From Gemmatimonadaceae bacterium (GTDB lineage: Bacteria > Gemmatimonadota > Gemmatimonadetes > Gemmatimonadales > Gemmatimonadaceae), in the NCBI GenBank assembly GCA_011525845.1, contig WYBP01000003.1, forward strand, positions 1 through 64,000: a DNA stretch of 64,000 nucleotides, in the 5' to 3' direction. Position numbers and translations under genes: made by a program. Positions 27,674 to 36,847 of the stretch are shown here, piece by piece. Position 1 is the first letter of the stretch, and the number at the start of each line of letters is the position of its first letter. Under the pieces are notes generated by a model. The model ran no database searches, was not told the origin of the DNA, and was given only the letters and a program-made list of their open reading frames with translations.

Positions 27674-27714
27674 TGAAGAGGGCGCATCCGCTGCTCGCGG
27701 ATGCGCCCTCTTCA
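27674..27714. terminator. Bidirectional terminator
   Basis: A perfect 17-bp stem (TGAAGAGGGCGCATCCG and complement) with a 7-base loop, lying between convergent genes and giving A/T-rich ends on both strands. Confidence 0.9.
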
Positions 27715-27751
27715 GCGGCCGGGAATCGACCCGGCGTTGATCCTGCGTGGG

Positions 27752-30700
27752 CTAGTGCTTGTCGCGCGCCCAGCGCTCGTACGCCTTGAACATCTCCTCG
27801 ACCTCGAACGGGAAGCCGCTCTGGTTGCCCCCCGCTCGCTGTTCGACGCGGAGCGTCTGCTTGTACGTCTGGCCGTCGACGGTCATCGAGACGAGGTAGT
27901 CCCCCGACTCGACGATGGAGGCGCCACCGCCTCCGAAGCCGCCCCCGCCGCCCCCGCCGCCGCCCGTGACGCCGATCGCGCGCATCACGTCGAAGAGCGC
28001 GGCCTGGTCGAGGCCCCCCGCACCGGCCTGGCCTCCGGCACCGCCGGCGCCGCCACGGCCGCCGCCACCCGCGACGACCTGCTCACCGGGGCGCTCCACC
28101 CAGCGTCCCGCGGCGGCACCGCCGAATCCGCCACCGCCGCCCCCGCCCCCGCCGAACCCGAAGGCGCGCGCCATCGCCTGCATCCCCTGCGTGCCGCCCT
28201 CGATGTTGCGGCGGATCATGTCGAGCGCCGGCTTGGGCACCGTGCCCGCCTTCTCGATCGAGTCGAGTGCCGTCGCAATGCGCCGTGCCTGCAGGATCGA
28301 GTCGCGCAGCGCCGCACCGGTGAGCGCCGCCCGCACCGGCGGACGTCCGTTGAAGTTCCAGCTCACGCGGTGGATGCCCGCCGAACCGAGCCCGGTGAGT
28401 GTCTGGAGCGTGTCACCCTTGGCGTCCTGGATCACGATGCGCGTCGCACCGCCGGCCTTGGTCAGGCGGTACCAGATGTCGGCCCCGTACTGCGGGCTCG
28501 GCGACTGGAAGATCTGGTGGCCGGTCGACCCGCCCTCGATGGGCGGCTCGCCCCACTGGAACGCGGTCCGCGGCGCGAAGAGATAGGCCGGCATCGCGGC
28601 CACCGTCCGCGTGAGCTGCTGGAGCGGCGCGACGTCCACGATCCAGAACCCGCGCCCGTGCGTCGCGGCGATGAGCTCCGCGTCGCGCGGGTGGATCTTG
28701 AGGTCGTGCACGGGCACGTTCGGCAGCCCGGTCATGAACTTCTGCCAGGTCGCCCCGCGGTCGCCCGAGATGTAGGCGCCCACGTCGGTGCCCACGTAGA
28801 GCAGGTCCTGGTTCTTCGGGTCCTCGCGCACCACGTGCACGAAGTCCGGCCCGCCGCGCGGCAGGCCGCCGGCGAGGGAGCGGAAGGAACGGCCACCGTC
28901 GTTGGTCACGAACAGGTAGGGCGTGAAGTCGCCGCGCCGGTGGTTGTCGTACGAGACGTAGAAGGTGTTGAGGTCGAACTGCGACGGCTCGATCCGCGAG
29001 ACGTAGGTGCCCGCGGGTACGCCCGTCACGCGCGCGGTGAGTTCCTCCCAGCTGCCGCCGTCGTTCGCGGTCATCCAGAGGCGCCCGTCATCGGTGCCGG
29101 CGTAGAGGTGGCCCGGCTTGATCGTCGACTCGTTGAGCGAGACGATCGTGCCGAAGGTCTCCGCGCCCGTCGCGTCGGTCGTGATGCCGCCCGTCGTGCG
29201 CGTCGAGATGCGGATCTTCGTCGTGTCGCCGTAGGTGAGGTCGGGGGAGATGGGGTACATCTCGTCCCCGCGCTTCACGCTCTTCATCACGCGGTTCGCC
29301 CCGGCGTAGAACACGCTCTGGTTGTGCGGGGAGAGGTGGAAGGGCGTGTTCCAGTTCCAGCGCAGCTGCATCTCCGACGAGTCCTTCTTCTGCTTCGTGC
29401 GGAGGTCGGCGATCGCGCGGCGCATCGCGGGGGTCTCCGGGCGCGTGGTGTCGCCGCGGATGACCATGATGCTGTCCTCCCACGCCATGTACTGCGGGCG
29501 GTAGTTCGGCTTCTGGAGCCCGGTGCGGCGCCCCTCGGAGACGATGTAGCGGCCCATGTTGCCGCCCTGCGACGTGCCGTAGATGATGTTCGGGTCGGTC
29601 TGGTCCTGCTGCGTGACGAAGCCGTCGCCGCCGTTGAACGTGAACCACATCGCGTTCGTGATCGGACCCTGCCGGCGCCGGCTGGGGCCGCACCAGGAGC
29701 CGTTGTCCTGCAACCCGCCGCAGACGCGGTACGGGACCGCCATGTCGAACGAGACGTTGTAGGGCTGCGCGAGCACGAAGGTGTTCGGGAAGATGTAGTT
29801 CCCGCCGTTGTCGTTCGAGATGCCGATGCCGCCGTCGTTGCCGACGATGTGGCGCTGCGGGTCCACCGGGTCGATCCAGTGCGCGTGGTGGTCGACGTGC
29901 AGGCCGACCGTCGCGTTCATGGCGTTCCGGCCGCCCTCATTGGAGACCTTCACCGGCGTCGACGAGAACCAGACACGATCCGGGTTCGTCGGGTGGACGC
30001 GCACCTGCGAGTAGTAGAACGGGCGCACGTTGTCGTCGGCGCGCTTCTCCCAGGTCCTGCCGCCATCCGCCGAGCGATAGAGCCCGCTCGGCCGCGTCTG
30101 CGCCCTGGAGCCGGCGGCCGGCCGCGGGTTCGGCATCGTGTCCGCCTCGACCATCGCGTACATGATGTCGGGGTTGGAGCGCGAGATGTCGACCTCGATG
30201 CGCCCCTTCATCGTCTCGGGGAAGCCGCCCCCGGTCACCTCGGTCCAGGTCTCGCCGCCGTCCGTGGACTTCCAGAGCGCCGAGCCCTTGCCGCCGGAGT
30301 ACATGAAGTAGGGGCCGCGGATCCGCTGGTAGCTCGCGGCGAAGAGCACGTTCGGGTCGCGCGGGTGGATGTCCACGTCGATGAAGCCCGTGGAGTCGTT
30401 GATGTACTTCTTGTTCACCCAGGTCTTGCCGCCGTCGGTGGTCTTGTAGAGTCCGCGCTCGCGGTTCGCCGTCCAGAGCGCGCCCACCGCGGCCACCCAG
30501 GCCACGTTCGGGTTCGTGGGGTGCACGATGATGCGGCCGATGTGCTGCGTCTCCTTGAGGCCGGAGAAGGCCCAGGTGAGGCCGCCGTCGGTCGACTTGA
30601 AGACGCCGCCGCCGGGGGAGACGGAGTTGCGCCCGTTCGGCTCACCCGTGCCCAGGTAGAGGACGTTCGTGTCGCTCGGCGCGATCGCGATGTCGCCCAT

Positions 30701-30970
30701 CGCGGCGACCCCGTAGTTGTCGAAGACGGGGCGGAAGGTCACGCCGTTGTTGGTCGTCTTCCAGACGCCACCCGCGGCCGCGGCCACGAAGAAGGTCCTG
30801 GACGGGGACGGGATGCCCTCCACGTCGGTGATGCGGCCGCTCATGTTGGCGGGGCCGATGTTGCGCCAGCGGAGCGCGTCGATCGCGGCCTGGCTGACCG
30901 TCTGGGCGGGGAGCTGCGCGGCGGCGAGCGCCGCCGCGCCGCAGAGCGACAGGATTCGGTGCAGTCGCAT
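27752..30970 (-). CDS. Sortilin/VPS10-like beta-propeller protein (BNR repeats)
   Basis: A 1072-residue secreted protein, start at 30970 giving a short signal (about 1-23). Many Asp-box repeats are visible, e.g. GVWKTTNNGVTF, GVFKSTDGGLTWAF, GLYKTTDGGKTW, ALWKSTDGGETWTE and GLYRSADGGRTWEK, each a propeller blade edge. Annotated homologs are called glycosyl hydrolases, but no catalytic residues are defined, and the fold may only bind ligands. The C-terminal third holds two Gly-rich runs (near residues 930 and 1000) around a conserved helical and beta segment. Such large proteins are common in Gemmatimonadota and relatives. Transcribed alone. Confidence 0.88.
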   Translation of the reverse strand: MRLHRILSLCGAAALAAAQLPAQTVSQAAIDALRWRNIGPANMSGRITDVEGIPSPSRTFFVAAAAGGVWKTTNNGVTFRPVFDNYGVAAMGDIAIAPSDTNVLYLGTGEPNGRNSVSPGGGVFKSTDGGLTWAFSGLKETQHIGRIIVHPTNPNVAWVAAVGALWTANRERGLYKTTDGGKTWVNKKYINDSTGFIDVDIHPRDPNVLFAASYQRIRGPYFMYSGGKGSALWKSTDGGETWTEVTGGGFPETMKGRIEVDISRSNPDIMYAMVEADTMPNPRPAAGSRAQTRPSGLYRSADGGRTWEKRADDNVRPFYYSQVRVHPTNPDRVWFSSTPVKVSNEGGRNAMNATVGLHVDHHAHWIDPVDPQRHIVGNDGGIGISNDNGGNYIFPNTFVLAQPYNVSFDMAVPYRVCGGLQDNGSWCGPSRRRQGPITNAMWFTFNGGDGFVTQQDQTDPNIIYGTSQGGNMGRYIVSEGRRTGLQKPNYRPQYMAWEDSIMVIRGDTTRPETPAMRRAIADLRTKQKKDSSEMQLRWNWNTPFHLSPHNQSVFYAGANRVMKSVKRGDEMYPISPDLTYGDTTKIRISTRTTGGITTDATGAETFGTIVSLNESTIKPGHLYAGTDDGRLWMTANDGGSWEELTARVTGVPAGTYVSRIEPSQFDLNTFYVSYDNHRRGDFTPYLFVTNDGGRSFRSLAGGLPRGGPDFVHVVREDPKNQDLLYVGTDVGAYISGDRGATWQKFMTGLPNVPVHDLKIHPRDAELIAATHGRGFWIVDVAPLQQLTRTVAAMPAYLFAPRTAFQWGEPPIEGGSTGHQIFQSPSPQYGADIWYRLTKAGGATRIVIQDAKGDTLQTLTGLGSAGIHRVSWNFNGRPPVRAALTGAALRDSILQARRIATALDSIEKAGTVPKPALDMIRRNIEGGTQGMQAMARAFGFGGGGGGGGGFGGAAAGRWVERPGEQVVAGGGGRGGAGGAGGQAGAGGLDQAALFDVMRAIGVTGGGGGGGGGFGGGGASIVESGDYLVSMTVDGQTYKQTLRVEQRAGGNQSGFPFEVEEMFKAYERWARDKH

Positions 30971-31186
30971 ACGTGGGGATGGGTCGGGGGTGGGACGAAC
31001 GGGCGGATGGGACCAACCCATAGATACGACGCGCGCGGCGGGAGCGTTGGGAGGCGGGCGCCCACCGCGTCATGTCGCCGCGCCTGCGGGGCTCCCCTAC
31101 GGCCGTGAGGGAGTCACCCTGATTGGAGTTGGGCGGTCCATGAGCGATGTTCAGTACAAGAGCACAGACCGACCAGACATCGACAC

Positions 31187-31192
31187 GGAGGG
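31187..31192 (+). promoter_or_regulatory. Strong Shine-Dalgarno of the hibernation factor gene
   Basis: GGAGGG, 6 bases before the ATG at 31199. Stands out because most starts here have no such sequence. Confidence 0.8.
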
Positions 31193-31198
31193 AAGCCC

Positions 31199-31618
31199 AT
31201 GCCGCACCGCAAGAACGGCACGACCCGCCGCGCCCCGATGGGGACCGCAGCGAACCTCGAGCCGCGGACCGTTCGCGGCCGCACCGACTCCCCCCGCACG
31301 CCCGTGGCCATCCGCGCCCGCGGCATCGAAGTGGACGAGGCCCTGGACCGCTACATCCGCGAGCGCTGCGGCTTCAAGCTCGGCAAGTTCGCCAAGTCCA
31401 TCGACCGCATCAGTGTGCGGCTCGAGGATGTCGGGGGGCCCAAGGGCGCGCCATCGATGCGCTGCGCCGTGAAGGTGGTCCTCTCGCGGCACGAGAGCAT
31501 CGTCGTCGAGGTGGTGGAAGGGGACCATCGCTCCGCGTTCGACCACGCGATCGATGCGGCGGAGCGCGCGGTCAAGCGCACCCGTGACCGGAGCCGGGAG
31601 AAGGCCCGCCGCATCTGA
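31199..31618 (+). CDS. hpf: Ribosome hibernation factor, HPF/RaiA (S30AE) family
   Basis: A 139-residue basic protein. After a 35-residue polar, Arg-rich extension comes the S30AE domain: VAIRARGIEVDEALDRYIRERCGF, then a strand with ISVRLEDV, and SAFDHAIDAAERAVKRTRDRSREKARR at the end. Such proteins bind the 30S decoding region and hold ribosomes idle in stationary phase. It is the short form, lacking the C-terminal dimerisation domain of long HPF. The N-terminal extension is longer than usual. Followed by a response regulator 81 bases on. Confidence 0.8.
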   Translation: MPHRKNGTTRRAPMGTAANLEPRTVRGRTDSPRTPVAIRARGIEVDEALDRYIRERCGFKLGKFAKSIDRISVRLEDVGGPKGAPSMRCAVKVVLSRHESIVVEVVEGDHRSAFDHAIDAAERAVKRTRDRSREKARRI

Positions 31619-31699
31619 CGCCGCCGGGTGGCGGTCGCGCTCAAGTGCGGCCCCGCGAGGACGATACTCCAGGGACGAACCCTCGTGCGCCGCCCTGCG

Positions 31700-32851
31700 A
31701 TGAAGAGCCACCTCCCCGCGATCCTCTGCGTCGACGACGACGCCAGCATCCTCAGCCTGCTCCAGCGCGTGCTCGGCACGCGCTACGAGCTGACCACCGT
31801 GCGCTCGGGTGCGGACGCCATCGCCGCGCTCCAGTACAAGCCGGGGTTCGCCGCGGTGATGAGCGACCTGCACCTCCCGGACCTGGACGGCATCGCCGTC
31901 CTCTGCGAGGCGGAGCAGATCGCCCCGAATGCGGTGCGCCTCCTCCTCTCCGGCGCCGCGGACCTCGAGGACGCGATCAGCGCCATCAACAAGGGGCATG
32001 TCTTCCGCTACGTGTCGAAGCCGATGGACGCGTCCACGCTCCTCGAGCAGGTCGGCGCCGCCGTCGCACAGCACCAGCTCCTCGTGGCCGAGCAGCAGCT
32101 GCTCGAGCAGACCGTGCAGGGCGCCGTGCGCGCGATGACCGAGCTCGTCGCGCTCACCTGCCCCGCCGCCCATGGCCGCGGCACGCGACTGCAGCGCCTC
32201 GTCGCGGACCTCGCCGCCATCGCGAAGATGCCGTCCCGCTGGGAGGTCGAGGTCGCGGCGCTCCTCTCCTCGCTCGGCTTCGTCTCGCTTCCGGCCCGTC
32301 TCGTCCAGCGCTACCTCGCCGGTGACGAGCTCGACGGACCCGAGCAGGCGATGATCGACCGACTCCCTTCGATCACCGAGGGCCTGCTCTCCGCCATCCC
32401 GCGCTTCGAGGGGGTGCGGGCGATCCTCCAGCAGCAGTTCCTCCGCTTCGACGGCGTCGGCGCACCCCGGGCGCCCAAGAAGGCGGAGATCCCGCTCGGC
32501 GCCCGCATCCTGCACATCGCCTCCGACTTCGACCTCCTCCAGTGCCGCGGACTCGAGACCGCGGCCGCGCTGGCCGAGATGCGCGCGCGCCCCGGCCAGT
32601 ACGACCCGATCCTCCTGCGGCAGTTCGAGGAGACGGTCGGCTATCTCGGCCCGGGGATCCGCTCGGTGGACCTGCTCCTCCAGGAGGTCGAGCTCGGGAT
32701 GGTCTTCGGCCAGGACGTCGTGACGCCGGGCGGGGTGTTGCTGATCGCGCGGGGCCAGGACGTGACGAACGCGCTGCTGGAGCGGATCCACGGCCACTGG
32801 GCGGAGTTCGCCTCGGGCAACCGCCTGCGGATGATCGTCGCCGCCGCGTAG
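31700..32851 (+). CDS. Response regulator with degenerate HD-GYP-like output domain
   Basis: A 383-residue protein. Receiver domain 5-120: acidic pocket VDDD (11-14), phospho-acceptor D56 (MSDLHLPDLDG), conserved Thr/Ser position LLLSGAAD and lysine in YVSKPMD. A helix links to an HD-GYP-sized domain of the RpfG type, but catalytic motifs are gone: where HDIGK is expected it reads LLSSLGFVSLP, and the HHE/GYP loop reads LRFDGVGAPRAP. So cyclic-di-GMP hydrolysis is unlikely; a binding or adaptor role is inferred. The start was chosen at the ATG just before the receiver fold. No kinase gene adjacent. Confidence 0.85.
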   Translation: MKSHLPAILCVDDDASILSLLQRVLGTRYELTTVRSGADAIAALQYKPGFAAVMSDLHLPDLDGIAVLCEAEQIAPNAVRLLLSGAADLEDAISAINKGHVFRYVSKPMDASTLLEQVGAAVAQHQLLVAEQQLLEQTVQGAVRAMTELVALTCPAAHGRGTRLQRLVADLAAIAKMPSRWEVEVAALLSSLGFVSLPARLVQRYLAGDELDGPEQAMIDRLPSITEGLLSAIPRFEGVRAILQQQFLRFDGVGAPRAPKKAEIPLGARILHIASDFDLLQCRGLETAAALAEMRARPGQYDPILLRQFEETVGYLGPGIRSVDLLLQEVELGMVFGQDVVTPGGVLLIARGQDVTNALLERIHGHWAEFASGNRLRMIVAAA

Positions 32852-32880
32852 CGCGCCCGGGCCGGGCCGCCGCGCGCGCC

Positions 32881-35079
32881 CTACTTCCGCTGGCCGTTCC
32901 CGGCGCGCACCTGGGCCGCGAGGAGCGAAGCGGGGATCCCCAGTTCCTGCGCGGTCGGCAGCCGCCGCTCGCGCGCGTGCCGCCGGCGGGCGCGGTCCAT
33001 CGCGTTGATGCGCTGCACCCAGGTCGCGATCTCCACGTCGTAGCGCGCCAGGTTGTTCTGCAGCCAGTAGGGCCGGTTCTCGGCGCGCCAGGAGCGCTCG
33101 AAGAGCTCGCGCGTGAGCACGTAGCCGTCGCGGAGGTCCTGCAGCTTGCCGTTGATCCCCGAGAGGTCGGCGAGGTCCACCCAGGTCACGGGGGTGGTGC
33201 GGGTGGGGTCCTGCGTGCGCGCGAAGCTCTGCGCGATCTCGTCCGCGAACTGGAACTTCGCGCCGATCCAGTCGATGCGGCGGGCGCCGAGCGCCATCGC
33301 GTCGAGCGCGTCGCGCTCGCGGAGGTGGCGCTGCGCGCGCGCCTGCGCGATGAACACGAGCGCGGACTCCGCGTGGATGCGCACGCGGGAGAGCACGGGG
33401 CGGAGCCGGAGGAGGTCCACCACTCCCTCCTCCGTGTACGGATCGACGAAGAAGAGGTAGCTCGACGCGTCACCCGCGCGCGACTCCTGCAGCGCGGCCT
33501 GCGCGGCATCGAGGTGCCGGTGCGCGGCGTCGACCAGGCCCGCGGTGTCGCCGTGGAACTGGAGCCCGAAGCTGCGCTGGAACTGCGGGATGCTCGACTC
33601 CCCCGGCTGCCAGGAGGCCGCCGCGCCGAAGAGCACGCCCACCCAGGTCTGGTTGAAGATCGCGTCCCCGTTGTCGTCCCAGGTCGTGTTCAGCATGCCG
33701 GTGGAGCCGCCGGCCTGCCCCTCGCGCACGAAGCCCTGGATGTTCGCGAGCGCCACCGGGAAGTTCGGCCAGACGCGGTTCCAGCTGCTCACGCCGGGGG
33801 CGACCCAGGTCTCCATGCCGGCGTCACGGAAGGGCTTGAGGTAGCGGTCGAAGCCCGAGCGCATCCCGTACTCCCAGCCGATCGCGATCATGTCCTTCGG
33901 CAGCGACTTCACGAGCGCCGGGTGGTTCATCGCGATGTCCCCCCAGAACAGGAAGCGCTTCCCGTCGCGGCGGAGGGTGCGCTCGATGTCCCGCAGGTAC
34001 GCGACGTAGACCGGACCGATGGTCTGCGAGTCCACCGCCGGCTTCGTCTGGCCCTTCCCGAGCTCGAAGGTCTCGTCCGCCCCGATGTGCACGAAGGGGG
34101 CGGGGAAGACGGAGTCGATCTCCGCGAAGAGCGCGCGCGTCAGCTCGAGCGAGCCGCGCTGGCCGGGCGCCAGCACATGGCCGTGCGGCGTCTCGGCCAG
34201 GGGCGCGTAGAGCTCCTGCTTGAGCACGTGGTGCAGGTGCCCGAACGCCTGCTGTTGGGGGATCACCATCACGTGGTAGCGCGCCGCGTAGGCGACGAGC
34301 TCCTTCACGTCGGCCTGGCTCATCGCGCCGTAGGGCGGGGCGATGAGCGGGTGCGAAGTGAACTCGAGCGTGTGCTCGAAGTAGGGCGAGAAGACGTTGA
34401 GCTTGTACGCGGCGAGCGTGCGGATCTGCCGCTTCTGGAATTCGAGTGTCGGCACCGGGCCGCGCGAGAGGTCGTCCTGCAGGCCGCGCCACCGCATCGC
34501 GGGCCAGTCGCGGAGCACCACGGGCTGCAGCATGGCCCGGTCGCCGCTGCCGGTGAGGAGCTGCTTGAGCGTCTGGAGGCCGTAGAACTCCCCGGCGTCG
34601 GTGGCCGCGATCACGTGCGCGCCGCGCCGGTCGGCGATGAGCACATACCCCTCCGCCTGCATCGCGTCGTCGAAGGCGAGGTGCCGCTCGGCGAGGAGGT
34701 CCTGCGCGGCGGGGCTGCCGAGGCGGTGGCGCTCGACGTGCCAGCCACGGGCGACAGGGCCGAGCTCCGTCCGGAAGCCCCGCTCCCGCATCGCGTCGAT
34801 GAAGTCGCGCGTGGCGAAGTCGCGCGCGGCCGCGCGGTCGTCGGCCCCGGCGTCGATGGTGATCACGCCGCGGAACGCGATCGGCGCGTCGGCATCGACC
34901 ACCTCGCGGGGCATCGGGATCAGGCGGAGGTCGGCGGCCCGGCGCACCGGGGGAGCGGCGGCGGACGCACCTTCCGCGAGGGAGTCCTGCAGGATCGTCG
35001 CGGCGGACACCGCGCCGGGCATCGCGAGGGAGGGCAGCGCGAGGGCCAGCAGCAGCGCCGGGCGGCGGAGGCTTCGCAT
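32881..35079 (-). CDS. Secreted GH20 beta-N-acetylhexosaminidase-like enzyme
   Basis: A 732-residue protein with a signal peptide (about 1-27). A GH20b-type N-terminal domain (LRLIPMPREVVDADAPIAFRG) precedes the catalytic barrel: RGLQDDLSRGP, KLNVFSPYFEHT, GHLHHVLK and the catalytic pair in HIGADETFELG (Asp-Glu acts in substrate-assisted hydrolysis). A helical C-terminal domain of about 250 residues is longer than in minimal GH20 enzymes. Likely substrates are chitin or peptidoglycan amino sugars outside the cell. Convergent with the response regulator gene. Confidence 0.88.
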   Translation of the reverse strand: MRSLRRPALLLALALPSLAMPGAVSAATILQDSLAEGASAAAPPVRRAADLRLIPMPREVVDADAPIAFRGVITIDAGADDRAAARDFATRDFIDAMRERGFRTELGPVARGWHVERHRLGSPAAQDLLAERHLAFDDAMQAEGYVLIADRRGAHVIAATDAGEFYGLQTLKQLLTGSGDRAMLQPVVLRDWPAMRWRGLQDDLSRGPVPTLEFQKRQIRTLAAYKLNVFSPYFEHTLEFTSHPLIAPPYGAMSQADVKELVAYAARYHVMVIPQQQAFGHLHHVLKQELYAPLAETPHGHVLAPGQRGSLELTRALFAEIDSVFPAPFVHIGADETFELGKGQTKPAVDSQTIGPVYVAYLRDIERTLRRDGKRFLFWGDIAMNHPALVKSLPKDMIAIGWEYGMRSGFDRYLKPFRDAGMETWVAPGVSSWNRVWPNFPVALANIQGFVREGQAGGSTGMLNTTWDDNGDAIFNQTWVGVLFGAAASWQPGESSIPQFQRSFGLQFHGDTAGLVDAAHRHLDAAQAALQESRAGDASSYLFFVDPYTEEGVVDLLRLRPVLSRVRIHAESALVFIAQARAQRHLRERDALDAMALGARRIDWIGAKFQFADEIAQSFARTQDPTRTTPVTWVDLADLSGINGKLQDLRDGYVLTRELFERSWRAENRPYWLQNNLARYDVEIATWVQRINAMDRARRRHARERRLPTAQELGIPASLLAAQVRAGNGQRK

Positions 35080-35204
35080 GCAGCAATGTCGCCCGCGGGA
35101 CGGACGCGGACAAGCGCGCGCTCCGGCCCCACCGCCTCCCGCACCTTCCACGAGGGGGGGCCGGGCGAGTGGATGCGCGCGCGCGCCTCCGGTAGCTTCC
35201 GCGC

Positions 35205-36044
35205 GTGACCACCACGCCGAACCGGACCGCCCGCGAGCGCTGGCGCCGGATCATCTTCGACCACGACACGGCCGCCGGACGGGCGTTCGACGTCGCGCTG
35301 ATCGTCGCGATCCTCAGCAGCGTCGTGGTCATGATGTTCGACAGCCTCCCCGGGCTCTCGCCCCAGGCGCACGCGCTGCTCCGGCGGCTGGAGTGGTTCT
35401 TCACCATCCTGTTCACGGTGGAGTACCTGATGCGCCTCTGGTGCGCGGTCCACCCCGCCCAGTACGCGCGCAGCTTCTTCGGGATCGTCGACCTGCTGGC
35501 GACCCTCCCCACCTACGTCAGCCTCCTCTTCCCCGGCGGACGCTTCCTCGCGCTCGTGCGCGTGCTCCGCGTGATGCGGGTGTTCCGGATCCTCAAGCTG
35601 ACCGAGTATGTGGAGGGCGCTGGGATCCTGATGCAGGCGCTCAAGGCCAGCCGGCACAAGATCACGGTGTTCATCTTCACCGTGATCACCCTCGTGGCGG
35701 TGGTCGGCTCCCTGATGTTCCTGGTGGAGGGGCCGGAAGCGGGATTCACGAGCATCCCGATGTCGATGTACTGGGCGATCGTGACCCTGACGACCGTGGG
35801 GTACGGCGACATCGCGCCGGTGACGGTCGCCGGACGGCTCCTGGCGAGCGTGCTGATGGTGCTGGGCTACGGGATCATCGCCGTGCCGACCGGGATCATG
35901 ACGATCGAGATCCAGAAGGCCACGAACGCGATGTCGCTGCCGCGGGCGGTCACCTGCGCCGGGTGCGGGCGTGCGGACCATGACCGGGACGCCGAGTTCT
36001 GCAAGCGCTGCGGGCAGCACCTGCCGCCGCGAGACGCGCTCTGA
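35205..36044 (+). CDS. Voltage-gated K+ channel with C-terminal zinc ribbon
   Basis: A 279-residue six-helix channel. S1 about 28-46, S3 about 92-110, and the voltage-sensor S4 with regularly spaced arginines (RFLALVRVLRVMRVFRILKL, 113-132). The pore loop has the selectivity filter TVGYGD (197-202) followed by S6 with GYGIIAVPTGI. After S6 comes a four-cysteine knuckle: C251, C254, C266 and C269 (CAGC and CKRC), a likely zinc ribbon. Such a cytoplasmic tail is not part of the basic KvAP-type design and may tetramerise or sense metal/redox state. Start GTG; the alternative codons would cut the first helix. Confidence 0.92.
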   Translation: MTTTPNRTARERWRRIIFDHDTAAGRAFDVALIVAILSSVVVMMFDSLPGLSPQAHALLRRLEWFFTILFTVEYLMRLWCAVHPAQYARSFFGIVDLLATLPTYVSLLFPGGRFLALVRVLRVMRVFRILKLTEYVEGAGILMQALKASRHKITVFIFTVITLVAVVGSLMFLVEGPEAGFTSIPMSMYWAIVTLTTVGYGDIAPVTVAGRLLASVLMVLGYGIIAVPTGIMTIEIQKATNAMSLPRAVTCAGCGRADHDRDAEFCKRCGQHLPPRDAL

Positions 36045-36077
36045 CGGGACCGCGGCTGGCCGTATCGAACCGGTCTC

Positions 36078-36099
36078 ATTATCTTACTCCTGAGATGAA
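36078..36099 (+). promoter_or_regulatory. MarR-type operator over the marR start
   Basis: ATTATCTTA, four bases, TGAGATGAA: an imperfect copy of the perfect palindrome in front of yceI. It covers the ATG at 36095 and a candidate -10 TATCTT (36080-36085) lying 9 bases before that ATG. Suggests autorepression of a leaderless message. Confidence 0.6.
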
Positions 36100-36694
36100 A
36101 TCGTCCACGAAGCGCATGCGGCGTTCCGCCGGTCGCGCGGCCGCCCAGGGCCCGGCCGGGGACGCGGCGGCGCACACCGAGTCGCACGCCATGGCGGACA
36201 CCCCTGCCTCCGTCCCGCTCGCGACGCCGATCGCGGACGTCCCCACCGCCACCGCCCTCCGGCTCTACGTGACCCTGATGCGCGCCGCGAACGCCGTGAA
36301 CCGGCACGCAGAGGCCAACATCGCATCGCACGGGATGTCGTCGGGGGAGTTCGCGATCCTCGAGGCGCTCTACCACAAGGGGCCGATGCTGCTGGGCGAG
36401 GTCCAGCGCCGAATCCTCGCCTCGAGCGGGGGGATCACCTTCCTCGTGGACCGGCTCGTGCGGCGGGGCCTGGTGAAGCGGCTCGCCTGCCCGAGCGACC
36501 GCCGGGCGCGCTTCGCGGCGCTCACTCCGAAGGGGAAGGCGCTGATGGACCGGATCTTCCCCCCGCACGCGGAGGCGATCCGCCGGGCGGTGAGCGGGCT
36601 CGGGCTCCCGGACCAGCGTGCGGCGAGCGCGCTGCTCAAGGTCCTCGGGACCGAGGCGGCGGCGCTCCCGATCGCGGCGCCGGACGCGGGATAG
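36095..36694 (+). CDS. MarR-family transcriptional regulator
   Basis: A 199-residue protein. An N-terminal extension of about 50 residues precedes the winged helix: LRLYVTLMRAANAVNRHAEANIASHGMSSGEFAILEALYHKGPMLLGEVQRRILASSGGITFLVDRLVRRGLVKR is the MarR pattern seen in pieces (dimer helix, recognition helix near GGITFLVDRL, wing with SDRRARFAALT). ATG 36191 would drop the extension and is an alternative start. The palindromes at its own start and before yceI, 100 bases downstream, point to a local regulon. Ligand unknown; the wing and helix lack reactive cysteines of OhrR except one in LACPSD. Confidence 0.85.
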   Translation: MKSSTKRMRRSAGRAAAQGPAGDAAAHTESHAMADTPASVPLATPIADVPTATALRLYVTLMRAANAVNRHAEANIASHGMSSGEFAILEALYHKGPMLLGEVQRRILASSGGITFLVDRLVRRGLVKRLACPSDRRARFAALTPKGKALMDRIFPPHAEAIRRAVSGLGLPDQRAASALLKVLGTEAAALPIAAPDAG

Positions 36695-36726
36695 CGGGCG
36701 GGATAGCGGGCGGGATAGCGGGCGGG
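36691..36726 (+). repeat. 12-bp tandem repeat, three copies
   Basis: Three exact copies of ATAGCGGGCGGG. The first contains the marR stop codon (TAG). Further G-rich near-repeats follow for about 20 bases. Confidence 0.9.
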
Positions 36727-36766
36727 GCGTGGGGCGGGGCAGGGGCCCCGCGGGCAATCGGGGGGG

Positions 36767-36795
36767 TTGACGGCCCGCTTCGGTCGATGTAATAT
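36767..36795 (+). promoter_or_regulatory. Near-consensus sigma-70 promoter of yceI
   Basis: TTGACG (36767-36772), exactly 17 bases, TAATAT (36790-36795). The best housekeeping-type promoter seen in the window; the -10 is overlapped by the MarR operator. Confidence 0.8.
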
Positions 36796-36812
36796 CTTAG
36801 CAGTAAGATATT
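36791..36812 (+). promoter_or_regulatory. Perfect MarR-type operator of yceI
   Basis: AATATCTTA (36791-36799), four bases, TAAGATATT (36804-36812): perfect 9-base arms. It overlaps the -10 and start region, so bound repressor would block RNA polymerase. Confidence 0.8.
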
Positions 36813-36847
36813 CACCTGTCGTTCACATCCTCCGAGGACCCCCCCCC

